NCBI GenBank assembly: GCA_002104895.1
Contig: MCFG01000440.1
Coordinates: forward strand, 22,501 to 52,113
Direction of reading: 5' to 3'
DNA length: 29,613 nt
From: Anaeromyces robustus
Taxonomy: Eukaryota; Neocallimastigomycota; Neocallimastigomycetes; Neocallimastigales; Neocallimastigaceae
A program made the position numbers and the translations under genes. The notes below the pieces were generated by a model. It searched no databases and was not told the origin of the DNA. It was given only the letters and a program-made list of their open reading frames with translations. Positions 15,974 through 29,613 of the stretch are shown piece after piece; position 1 is the first letter of the stretch; the number at the start of each line of letters is the position of its first letter.

Positions 15974-18450
15974 ATGGTTAACGATCTTTCATTAATTAAG
16001 AATAAGAAGGCTCTTGCCTGGATTAAGGAACAAATTGCCTTATGTACTCCAGACAACATCCACGTTATGGACGGTTCTATTGAAGAAAGCAATGCTCTTA
16101 ACGAATTACTTGTTAAGAAGGGTACTTTCATTAGACTTAACCCAGAAAAGCGTCCAAACTGTTTCTACACCCGTACCAATCCAGGTAAAAATTAACTCAA
16201 TAAATAAAAAGAAAAAAATTGATGTATTAAATATATATTAAAAAGGAAGGGACGAAACTTTAAAAAATGGAAAAAAAAAAAAACTTTAAATAATAAAAAA
16301 AAATAAAAAAAATAATAAAAGAAAAAAAAAAGATAATAATAATAATAATAATTAAAATTATAATAAAAAAGAGTAATATAAAAAAAAAAAAAGAAACAGA
16401 AAGAAAGAAAAACAAAAACAAAAAAAAAAAAAAAGAGAAAAATATTGTAAAGTATTTTATGGTTGAATTCTGTATAAATTTATTTTATTATTTCTTGTTA
16501 TCTCAATATATTAAAAAATAGAGAAGGAAAAAACTATTATTCAATTTTATAATTTTATATATGATAAATAAAACAAAATATGAATAATAAAATAATTAAA
16601 AAAGAAATAAAAGATAAAATATCAAATTAATGTAATTATAAAAATTAATATAATACATAATAACAAACAGTATAATATATTTTAATATTATGTAATATAT
16701 AAAAAAAAACAAATAAAGCAAAATGATAATTATTTAGTAATTTGTAAAAAAAAAAAAAAAAAGTAATGAAAAATTAAAATATAAGATTATTAAAATGTAA
16801 TATTTTATAATAATAATAATAATAGGTGATACTGCTCGTGTTGAAGCTGCTACTTTCATTTGTTCCAAGAGACAAGAAGATGCTGGACCAACCAACAACT
16901 GGATGGACCCAGTTCAAATGAAAAAGAAGCTTCACTCTTTAATGAAGGGTTGTATGAAGGGTAGAACTATGTACATTATTCCATTCTCTATGGGTCCAAC
17001 TGGTGGTAAGATTTCCCGTATTGGTATTGAAATTACTGATTCTGGTTTCGTTGCCGCTAACATGAGAATTATGACCAGAGTTGGTCTTGAAGTCTTAAAG
17101 GTCTTAGGTACTGATGGTGAATTCGTTCCAGCCTTCCACTCTGTCATTTCTCCACTCGAACCAGGTCAAAAGGATCTTACTTGGCCATGTGATCTTAAGA
17201 ACAGATACATTGTCCAATTCCCAGAAACTCGTGAAATTATTTCTGTTGGTTCTGGTTACGGTGGTAACTCTCTTCTTGGTAAGAAGTGTTTCGCTCTTCG
17301 TATTGCTACCGTTTTATCTCGTGATGAAGGTAGATCTCTTGCTGAACACATGCTTGTTCTTGGTATCACTAGTCCAGAAGGTAAGAAGCACTACATTACT
17401 GCTGCTTTCCCATCTGCTTGTGGTAAGACTAACCTTGCTATGATGAACTGTTCTCTTCCAGGTTGGAAGGTCACTGTTGTTGGTGATGATATTGCTTGGA
17501 TGAAATTAAACAAGGATGGTAGATTATACGCTATTAACCCAGAATCTGGTTTCTTCGGTGTTGCCCCAGGTACTTCTGAAGAATCTAATCCAAATGCTTT
17601 ACGTACTTGTGAAAAGGATGCTATCTTCACTAACGTTGCTCTTACTACCGATGGTGATGTCTGGTGGAAGGGTCTTACTGATCAACCACCAGCTAACGCT
17701 ATTACCTGGAAGGGTAAGAAGTGGACTAGAGGTGTTGATGATCCAAAGGAATTATTCCATCCAAACTCTCGTTTCACTGCTGATATCAGTAACTGTCCAG
17801 TTGTTGATCCAGCTTACCACAACGCTCCAGATGGTGTACCAGTCGATGCTATTATCTTCGGTGGTCGTCGTGAAAGTGTTGTCCCATTAGTCTTCCAATC
17901 TCGTGACTGGAACCACGGTGTTCTCCTCGGTTCTTCTGTTGCTTCTGAAAGAACTGCAGCTGCTGAAGGTAAGATGGGTGAACTTCGTTTCGATCCATTC
18001 GCTATGTTACCATTCTGTGGTTACAACATGGCCGATTACTTCGCTCACTGGCTCAGCTTCACTGGTAAGACTGACCCATCTAAGTTACCAAAGATCTTCC
18101 ACGTTAACTGGTTCAGAAAAGAAAACGGTAAATTCTTATGGCCAGGTTACGGTGAAAACAGTCGTGTCTTAAAGTGGATCTGTGAAAGATGTGATGGTGT
18201 TGTTGGTGCTGTTGAAACTCCAATTGGTTACCTTCCAGCTGCTCAAGATCTTGATTTATCTGGTTTAGATATTAGCATGGAAACTATCAGCAAGTTATTA
18301 TACGTTGACTGCAAGGCTTACTTACAAGAAGTTGAAAAGATCAGAAAGTACCACAGTATGTTCGGTTCCAAATATCCAAAGGCTTTAACTGTTGAATTAG
18401 ATAACTTAGAAAAGAGATTAAAGCAACAAATTAACAAGTCTAAGCTTTAA
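15974..18450 (+). CDS. Phosphoenolpyruvate carboxykinase (GTP)
   Basis: Converts oxaloacetate and GTP to PEP, CO2 and GDP, or the reverse. Exon 1 is 15974-16184 and exon 2 is 16826-18450. The intron is 641 bp (GTAAAA donor, AATAATAG acceptor), and the spliced product is 611 residues, close to the family's ~600-620. It has [17 protein letters not shown] (~113-128), the P-loop [10 protein letters not shown] (~264-273) with its reactive Cys, the kinase-2 motif VVGDDIAWM (~288-296), [13 protein letters not shown] (~415-427), and [13 protein letters not shown] (~509-521), diagnostic of the GTP class. No targeting peptide is visible, so it is probably cytosolic. Codon choice (AAG, TTC, AAC, GGT, CGT/AGA) is far less A/T-rich than in neighbouring genes, implying high expression. 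In anaerobic fungi PEPCK is thought to run towards oxaloacetate, feeding malate to the hydrogenosome. It is intact, with no frameshift. Confidence 0.97.
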
Positions 18451-19331
18451 GCTGTTTTATAATGTAAATTAATTTAATTCTATCATTTTAAATTAAAATA
18501 TTTTTTTCTAGTAAAAAAAATATTATTAAAAGAAAAAACCAAAAAAAAAAAAAACCAAAAACAAAAATACTAATATAAGAAAAAAGAAAAAAAAAAAAAA
18601 GGAAAGAAAAAAAAAAAAAAAAAAAGGAAGGCGTAATGTTTTTTTTAAAAGAATTAAATTTAATTTTAATTTTTTTATGTAAATATTTTGCTTTTTAATT
18701 TAAATATTTTCTAAACTTTTTTTTTTATTTTTTTTTTTTTTTTTTTGAAATTAATAAAATAAATAAAAGGTACTTCATTTTAGTAATAAAATTACTTTTT
18801 TAAATAATATTTATAATAATTATAAAATAAAATAGAGAATAATGAAAACAAAATAAATAAATAAAAATAAAATATAAAGTTAATCTATAATTTTTTAATA
18901 TACAAAAATAATAAAAAGCAACAACGAAATTAATTAAAACAAAAACCTAAACAATTAAAAATAAAAATATAAAAAAATAATACAATAATACCAAAAACAA
19001 ATAAATAAATAATAAAATAATTAAAAAAAAAAAAAAAAAACTTTTGTTTTTAATCCATATAATATATATGAATTATATATATATATATTTTATGTGTTGA
19101 ATATTGTGTTCTTTTGTTAAAAAAAGAAAAAAGAAGTTTAAAAGAAATTTATTTTTTATTTAATTTAAAGAAGGTATTAAATTAATTTTTTTTTTTTCTA
19201 AAAAAAAAAAGTATTTATATTTAATGTTTCTATTATGGATAGATATAAATAAATATGTATATAATATATTGTATATCTTGTTTTTTTCTTTTTTTTTATG
19301 GATTATTAATTTATTTTATATTCTGATTTTT

Positions 19332-19370
<39 letters not shown>

Positions 19371-19892
19371 AATATGTTAAGTAATATTGCATTTTTTTAA
19401 ATTGTTATTAAAGAAATTCTCTCTCTTGTTTTTTTTTTTTTTTTTTTAATTTTTTTTTAATTTTTTTTTTTAATTTTTATAATTTCAATATCATTTTATT
19501 TTATTTTTTTTTTTAAGGGATTACATATATATTATATTACAACTTCTAATTTAAATTTTTTATTTATATTGGATAACTTTTTTTTTTAATATTTTTCTAT
19601 ATTAATGGTATATTGGAATTATAATTAAAATTAGTTGTTTTAATTTTATAACTAATAAAATAAAAAAAAAATTTTTTTATATAATTAAATAAAATGTTAT
19701 ATATATATATATATATTTCTTTTAATTATTTAAAAGAAATATTTATATAAATTAAATAGAAATTTATTCTATTTTTTTTTTTTTTAATATTTTATTTTTA
19801 AAATAAAATATATTCATTTGAATATATTTAAAATAATGTAAATCTTTAATTAGTAGGAATTGTTTTCTAAATATTTTTATAATAATGAAATT
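18451..19892. other. Convergent intergenic region between PEPCK and GDH copy A
   Basis: Homopolymer-rich DNA with many A and T runs of 10-25 bases and no coding signal. Its right part (about 19560-19892) is the 3' flank of GDH copy A and is recognisably related to the 3' flanks of copies B and C. Shared blocks include TTGGATAACTT, TATATTGGAATTATA, AATTATTTAAAAGAA and TAGAAATTTATTCTATTTT. Confidence 0.7.
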
Positions 19893-21324
<1,432 letters not shown>

Positions 21325-21409
21325 TTTTTAATTATAAATATGATAATATATAAAAAAAAATATTTAAATAAATTAAACTTGGTATATTAAAAGTAAATTA
21401 ATTACTTTT
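21325..21409 (-). repeat. Upstream segment of GDH copy A shared with copy B
   Basis: On the minus strand this reads almost identically to 24153-24236, running from AAAGTAATTAATTTAC up to the start codon. The main difference is in the T/A tract length. It contains TGATAA at 21341-21346. Similarity ends sharply further upstream. It is probably the duplicated core promoter and 5' leader. Confidence 0.8.
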
Positions 21410-22511
21410 TTAAATATAGAATATTTGTTAATTAAATTAACTAATTAATTTAATAATATAAATATTGCTGATTTTTAAAAAAAAAAAAATTAGAGAGAAA
21501 TCATTTCTTATTTATAGTTTACCAAAGAAATATATATTATATAAATAAATAAAGATTTAATTATCATTCTATTATTCTATTATTCTTTTATTTTTAATTT
21601 ATTATTTTTAATTAACATCTTAAAATAATAACTTTTATCTTAATATTAATTAAATTTTTAAAAAATCTTTAATTCTATATAAATTTTATTCTATCATAAA
21701 TTAATGTTTACATTGAATTTATTCATCAATATATCATATTATACCAATATATTAATATATATAAATTCATAATTAATTTAAATTTTTTTTTTATTTAACA
21801 TCGATCTTTTTCTTATCAAAAAAAAAAAATATTTTGATAAAAAAAAAAATAATATTAATTAAAATTATCTTATTCTTAATATTAATTATTAATAAATAAA
21901 TATTAAGAATAATAATAATAAATACTTTTTTATTATTATTATTTATCATTATTCATTTAATAAAATTTGCCATTATAAATAAACTATTTCATAAAGAAAC
22001 GTTTTATATATTTATTAAAGAGTATTTGTTTTTACATTCATAGTTAGAGCTATTACTATAATAAATATTATCACGATACAATAATTATGTTTATTATGTA
22101 AAATCATTGCATAACATAAAGTAATTTTTTTTTATTTTATTAAACATTCGGTATTTTAATATTTATTTATTTTTTTTAATATTTATTTTATTATTTTAAT
22201 ATTTATTTATTATTTTGGTATTTACTGTAAAATTTGAATTTTAATAACTTTTATATTTAATATTTAATTATTATATAATATATATTATTAATATATTATA
22301 ACTATTTAGTTTAATATAGTATTTATATTGAATCGTTTATTCATTTAATAAAAATTTTTTAAAGAAATAAATATTAATAATTTTTTTTTTATCATTTTCA
22401 ATTCACAACAAATTGAAAAACGTTTGATAAAAGAAATAAATTAAATTATGAACACAATATAATAAAATATATTATGTTTATATTTATTATTAATAAGATT
22501 TATTTAAATTA

Positions 22512-22670
<159 letters not shown>

Positions 22671-23441
22671 TATTTATTTTTATATTTATTATTTATCTTT
22701 CATAAATTATTTCTTTTATTGTTTTAAGAAATAATAATTATGTTGTGTTAAAGATAGGAACAAGAGTCAAAAGAAATTTGTAACATCATACCGAAATCCT
22801 AAAAAGATTGTTAATAATAAAATTTTCGATTTTACTAAATAAAAATAATAAATCTAAAAAATATTAAAACTTTTAATAGTAAATAAATAAAAATTGATAT
22901 TTATTTTAATGCTTTCATTCAATATATGATAACTTTTCTCATTCATAATTATACTTACATATAAAAAATAAAACGAAAATTAAGTGTTGAGTAAGATAAA
23001 TATATAAAATAAATATAAATATTATAGTTAATTGATTAATTAATACATGTTAATTAGAATTGGTTAGTAATCTTAAAATTGAGTATAAATATGCTAAAAA
23101 GTTTAAATTAAATTAAATATTTTGAATCTATGATTTATTGGCTCATGTAATCACTGATCAAAATGTTGAATCCACTAAAAATAAAAGAAAGCTTTTTTTT
23201 ATTATTATTATTATTATTAAAACTAAAATTAAAATAAAAATGTATGATTTTTATTATGGAACGAGATCAAAAAAACTTAATAATGAAAAAATATATATAT
23301 TAATATAACTTTTTATTAAATTTTTGTTATCTTTTTTTTTATATATATATATAATCTTTTCGTAATTAAATATATTCATTTATTAATTTTTATTTAAATC
23401 AATTCCTAATAACCATATTAATTTTTTATGTATTATTCGTT

Positions 23442-23643
<202 letters not shown>

Positions 23644-24152
23644 AATGATTTTTCTATTAGTTATTTATTATAATCTATCACATGTTTTATTCTCTTTATT
23701 ATAAAAATATTCAATCAATTTTAATATATATTATAATATATTGTTATATATTATAATAATATATTAATTTATTTATTCTTTTCCTTTTTTAGTAAAAATC
23801 TATTTTTTCATTTTTTTTTTTTTTTTTGATAAGAATAAATGAAATATAATAAAAAGATAAAAATAATTTTTTATCTTTTTATTATATTTAAAGATTTACA
23901 TGTAACGATTTCATTATAATTTCCTTTTTTAATAAATAATATTAATATTTTTAAATTATATGATAATTTTATTTTAATATTTACTATTTCTAAAACTTAT
24001 TAATTAATTAATTAATTAATTAATTTATTTATAACTTTTCAAATAAAGTATAAAAATGAAAGATTTTCCCTTTAATTTTTCATCACAATTATTTCATACA
24101 ATAATTTATGAAATTTAATTTTTAAACATAATAAAACAATAAAATATTTTAT

Positions 24153-25675
<1,523 letters not shown>

Positions 25676-26065
25676 ATTCATTAAAAAATTCATATTAATA
25701 ATAATATTAAAAAAATCTTTTAATAAAGATTTAAAAGTATAATTTATAAATATATTCAATGAATATATTATTAATAAAATAGAATAAATTTCTATTTTTT
25801 CATTCTTTTAAATAATTAGAAGAATATAATATTTTTGAAATTAAAAAAAAATAATGGATGAAAACCGTTTTATTTTTAATAAAAATTTCTATCAATTTAT
25901 AAGTATTTATAATTCCAATATATCATATACCATAATAAAAAAAAAAAAATTAAAATAAATCATTAGTATTAAATTTAGAATATTTAAATGTTGTAATATA
26001 AATGTAATATAAAAATCTATAAAAAAAATTAAAAATATAAATAAAAATTAAATAAAATAAAAAAA
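25676..26065 (+). repeat. 3' flank of GDH copy B, inverted in copy C
   Basis: Runs in inverted orientation against about 27835-28242. It is close to identical for the first ~250 bp (AAAGATTTAAAAGTATAATT, ATATTCAATGAATATAT, AATAATTAGAAGAATA, AATGGATGAAAACCGTT, TATAATTCCAATATA). Further out it fades but still aligns through AAATTTAGAATATT and AAAATATAAATAAAAAT. With the genes it forms a long inverted repeat. Confidence 0.8.
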
Positions 26066-26214
26066 AAATTTCTTCTTTGTATTTTTTTCCCTTTTAAATA
26101 GTTTAGTGTATTTTTATTATGTATTTTTATTATGTATTTTTTATTATTTTATAAATTTTTAATATATGTATAAAATATAAATATAATATTATATTAAGAA
26201 AAAAGAAGATGAGA

Positions 26215-26420
26215 AATTAATATTAAAAAAACCTTTTATTAAAGACTTTTTTACATTAATCAAACATAATTTATTAATGTATTCAATGAATATTTTTTTT
26301 AAATAATTAGAAGAATTTCTATAATCTAAAAATGGATATAAACCATAATAATTATATGAAAAAAAGTTTTATCATTAACGTAATAATATAAATCTCGTAT
26401 ATACCGTAATACAAAAAAAT
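26215..26420 (+). repeat. Diverged tandem copy of the GDH 3' flank
   Basis: Aligns in the same orientation with about 25690-25935. Shared blocks in the same order are TAATATTAAAAAAA(C/T)CTTTTA then TAAAGA, ATAATTTAT then TATTCAATGAATAT, TTTAAATAATTAGAAGAAT, AATGGAT then AAACC, and ATATACC(A/G)TAAT. No coding part of GDH precedes it. Confidence 0.7.
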
Positions 26421-26699
26421 AAAAATCAAAGAATAATTAAATTTAATATATATATATATAAATTTTAATAGATAAAAAATAAAACATGTAAAATAATGTA
26501 AAAAAAAAAAAAAAAAAAATAAATAAAAAAAAAATATATATATAATAAACATATGTATATTAATTAATTAATTATATTTTATTTATTTGTATGTATGTAT
26601 GTTTGATTGTTGTTTGTTTGTTTATTTGTTTGTTTGCTTGTTTAGATTAATAATTGTATTTCTATCTTGTTTCTATCTTGTTAAAAGATTTTATTTTAC

Positions 26700-27250
26700 A
26701 TTTAAAAAATACAATGAAAAAATTTTTGCACTTTTTCACCACAACAAGGGCAGTACGTAGTTAAATTTTCAAGAATTGATTTACTTTTTAAGTAAAAATA
26801 TTGTAATTAAATTAAAAAACCTTTTCGTATTCTCATAATCCAAAAGAATCCAAATGAATCTTGGAGGTAAGTTAAAGTATAATACTTGTATATCTTTTGA
26901 AGGTCCATATTTACATTCATTGTAAGTAGTAGCTGGTTTTTTTTTTTTTTTTCATAAATGAATCTCTTTCTAAATACTTATCCTTCGTTAATTTTTTAAA
27001 TTTTTTTTTCTAAATGTAAGAGATTTTTTCGTCTATTAATAAGGCATATTAAGAATGTTAGTAATTAGATCTTTAATAATAGAAGAAAATTATTGAAAAA
27101 AAAAAAAAGCATTTGAGAAATAACTCAAATCACTAAGAAGGATGTAAATCAAAGCTCACAAGATATAGTACAAATGCAAATGTTAAAACTAATAAACTTG
27201 TGTCCAAGACTCCAAAAACAATCTTTTGTTAAATATAGATTTTACTTTTT
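26700..27250. other. Unexplained higher-complexity segment, possible gene remnant
   Basis: Base composition and codon-like texture differ from the surrounding A/T DNA. On the minus strand, fragments read as plausible protein in shifting frames: LTKDKYLERDSFMKKKK (upstream of the A-rich tract near 26940), then YNECKYGPSKDIQVLYF and FIWILLDYENTKR, then TTYCPCCGEKVQKFF followed by a stop near 26695. On the plus strand, a start-less frame near 27117-27290 contains KKDVNQSSQDIVQMQM. Homopolymers break the frames. I do not recognise a family. It may be a decayed insertion, a short multi-exon gene, or non-coding. Confidence 0.3.
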
Positions 27251-27834
27251 TAATTTGATTTTATTTTTACTAGAATCTTAAAAAAAAAAAAAAATTAAAA
27301 TAATTCATTCACATCATTAGATAATACTATCATTTTATATTAATAACTATATTATTGTACCTTTTTATAATTTAAAATAAATATTATTTCTTTAAAAATT
27401 ACAAGATATAAAGAACTTATATTAAATAAAATTTTTAATGGTAATATAAACAAAATTATTATATTCAAAAATATAAAATAATATATTTATCCATTTCAAT
27501 CAAATAATCTAGAAAATGGATATAATATTTTTATTTTATTAATATAATTTGACAGAAAAAGTAACTTTTTAATTGATATATATATATTATTATATCAATT
27601 ATATATGATTTCTTTTCTTATTATTATATATGTACTCATTCATCTGTAATGAATATTTTTTAATAATAAAAATAGGTTAGATTTTCTATATTATACTATA
27701 CAAAAGATTTTAATCCTTATAATTCTTTTTTTTTTTTTTAAAATATTTTTATATTTAATAAAAATTTAATAATATAAAAGTAAAATAAAATATTAATAAT
27801 ATTAATACACTTAATGATTTCAAATATAAAAAAA

Positions 27835-28242
27835 ATTTTTTTTTATTATATTATTTATTTTATTTTTTTATTTTTATTTATATTTTAAATACATTTTATA
27901 TACAATATTCTAAATTTTTTAATATTACAAAAGGTTTTTATTTTTTCTATTGGATAACTTATTTTTTTTTTACTATATAATACATAATTATATTGGAATT
28001 ATAAATACTTATAAATTGATAGAAATTTTTATATTAAAAATAACGGTTTTCATCCATTATTTTTTTTTTTTAAATTTCAAAAAAAATAATATTCTTCTAA
28101 TTATTTAAAAGAACGAAAAAATAGAAATTTATTCTATTTTATTAATAATATATTCATTGAATATATTTATAAATTATACTTTTTAAATCTTTAATAAAAG
28201 ATTTTCTTTTTAATATTATTATTAAATACGATTTTAATGAAT
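27835..28242 (-). repeat. 3' flank of GDH copy C, inverted in copy B
   Basis: Counterpart of 25676-26065. It shares TTGGATAACTT (about 27951) and TATATTGGAATTATA with the flank of copy A, and the ATATTCATTGAATATAT palindrome with the flank of copy B. Confidence 0.8.
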
Positions 28243-29613
28243 TTACCACCAGTCACCATGAATCTTCATAGCATTGGCAACTTTAAGGAAACCTGTAATA
28301 TTAGCTCCTTGAACAAGTGATGGAAGAGCTGAAACGGTAGAATCTGCTTTTTGAGAAGAGGATTTAACAACGGATCCTAAATCTTCATGAGTGTAAGTAG
28401 CTGAATTATCAACGGATTCATTGAAAATATTAGTCATAATATTATTTAATTCTTCATCAACACGAGCTGGTGTCCATGTCATACGTTGTGAATTTTGGGC
28501 CATTTCAAGAGCTGAAACAGCTACACCTCCTGCATTGGAAGCTTTACCTGGGGCATACCATAATGGTAAAATTGGTTTACCTGATTTAACAGATTCATTA
28601 TAAGCAACACGAAGACTTTCCATCTTTTGAACTGCTGCATCAGTAGATCCCATATTAGAACCTTCAGCAATAATGAAACATCCTGCTTTATGTAAAGCTT
28701 CAACATCATCAGCATCATTTTCATTTTGAGTAGCACATGGAAGAGCAATATCAACCTTTGGAAGATGTTTCCATGGTCTTTCTCCTGGTAACCAAGTGAA
28801 ACGATCATCCTTAATTTCTTCAAGTGATCCTTTTTTAACCTTAAGATCAGCAATCATAGCAATATCTTCATTAGTGAATGGCTTAGATGGATCCTTAACA
28901 ATAAGAGCACCACGAGAATCGGATAATGAAAGAACAATAGCTCCAAGATTAATTAATTTTTGAGCGGCAAATTGTGCAACATTACCTGATCCTGAAACGG
29001 CACAATATTTACCTTTAATATCTTGTCCTAAATAAGTAAGCATATTTAAAACAAAGTAAATTAAACCATAACCAGTAGCTTCTGGACGAATGAATGAACC
29101 ACTAAGTCCAAAGTGAGTATCCTTACCAGTAAGAACACCAAAGTCACGTTTTTGTTGAAGACGCTTGTAAGCACCATATAAGAAACCAACTTCACGACCA
29201 CCAACACCAATATCACCAGCTGGAACATCAATATCAGCACCAATATGACGATGAAGTTCTGTCATGAAAGCTTGACAGAATCTTCTAATTTCATTATCAG
29301 ATTTATCATGTGGATCGAAATCAGAACCACCTTTACCACCACCAATTGGAAGACCAGTTAAAGCATTCTTGAAAATTTGTTCAAAACTTAAGAATTTAAG
29401 AATAGAAAGGTTAACAGTTGGATGGAATCTTAAACCACCTTTGTATGGACCAATAGCAGAATTGAATTGAACACGATAACCACGATTAACTCTACAATTA
29501 CCCTTATCATCTTCCCAAGTAACACGGAAAGAAATAACTCTTTCTGGTTCAGTAATAACAGGAAGACATTTTTAAGTTCTGGTTCCTTTTCAAAAGTTTA
29601 GATTCAGTTAAAT
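28243..29613 (-). CDS. NADP-glutamate dehydrogenase, copy C, 5' end outside the window
   Basis: Reading is open from the stop at 28243-28245 up to about 29570, the best-preserved of the three copies. It covers the glutamate-binding core ([13 protein letters not shown]), [15 protein letters not shown], the Rossmann motif SGSGNVAQFAAQ with LSLSDSRG, LPCATQNENDADD, WYAPGKASNAGG and the C-terminal HGDWW. The first methionine inside the open part (29263-29265) is internal; the true start lies roughly 75 bp beyond the edge. Two single-base losses (near 29571 and 29591) and a probable third at the last few bases fall in the final 45 nt. One substitution changes the conserved FLGFEQ to FLSFEQ (29396-29398). 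It differs from A and B by Ile for Val before LSLSDSRG and by KKG for RKG. If only one copy is functional, this is the likeliest. Confidence 0.92.

Larger units (their letters stand above)
26066..27834. other. Spacer between GDH copies B and C
   Basis: About 1.8 kb at the centre of the B/C inverted repeat. It contains a diverged second copy of the GDH 3' flank (26215-26420), a GTTT/TATG-rich patch at 26588-26645, and a higher-complexity segment at 26700-27250 described separately. The remainder is A/T-rich with nothing supportable. Confidence 0.65.

Noticed and set aside
16932-18172. Other open frames on both strands over PEPCK
   Set aside because: They are shadows of a highly biased, clearly real PEPCK exon in other frames.

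Overview
This window looks like a nuclear contig from a very AT-rich fungus. The best fit is an anaerobic gut fungus (Neocallimastigomycota). The reasons are extreme A/T intergenic DNA full of homopolymers and TTTA/ATT arrays, GT-AG introns with GTAAGT/GTATGT/GTAAAT donors, an Asn/Ser/Thr-rich GATA factor with a fungal-style finger, a GTP-type PEP carboxykinase with strongly biased codons, and fungal-type NADP glutamate dehydrogenase ending in GDWW. The taxon is inferred from style and gene content, not proved.

Layout, left to right. 32-939 (+) is the 3' part of a PARP16-like mono-ADP-ribosyltransferase, four exons ending in a tail anchor. 2238-3656 (-) is a single-exon GATA zinc-finger regulator. 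6264-11035 (-) is a gene I reassembled from 14 exons. It encodes a 700-residue protein with the BTB domain and Cys-rich C-terminal region of metazoan SANBR (KIAA1841). All exon junctions keep frame. 15974-18450 (+) is GTP-dependent PEP carboxykinase in two exons (611 aa). From 19893 to the right edge lie three copies of one NADP-glutamate dehydrogenase gene in alternating orientation: A (-, 19893-21324), B (+, 24237-25675) and C (-, 28243 to beyond the edge). A carries about 13 small indels. B carries three. C is open over its last ~1.3 kb but has indels in the final 45 bases of the window. The copies share flanking DNA: about 85 bp upstream (A/B) and about 300-390 bp downstream (A, B and C). 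B and C therefore form a large inverted repeat around a ~2 kb spacer.

The rest is intergenic, low-complexity DNA. It includes a 48-bp minisatellite, a 94-bp direct duplication, several tetra-, penta- and hexanucleotide arrays and a 48-base T run. No rRNA, tRNA, CRISPR or recognisable transposon was seen.

Functionally, PEPCK (PEP/oxaloacetate) and NADP-GDH (ammonia assimilation onto 2-oxoglutarate) are neighbouring central-metabolism genes. The GATA factor belongs to a class that often controls nitrogen genes in fungi, but nothing in the sequence proves a regulatory link. The observations most worth following up are the SANBR-like gene in a probable fungus, the splice donor in the PARP16-like gene that contains an in-frame stop and would switch a tail anchor on or off, and the inverted, unevenly frameshifted GDH array.
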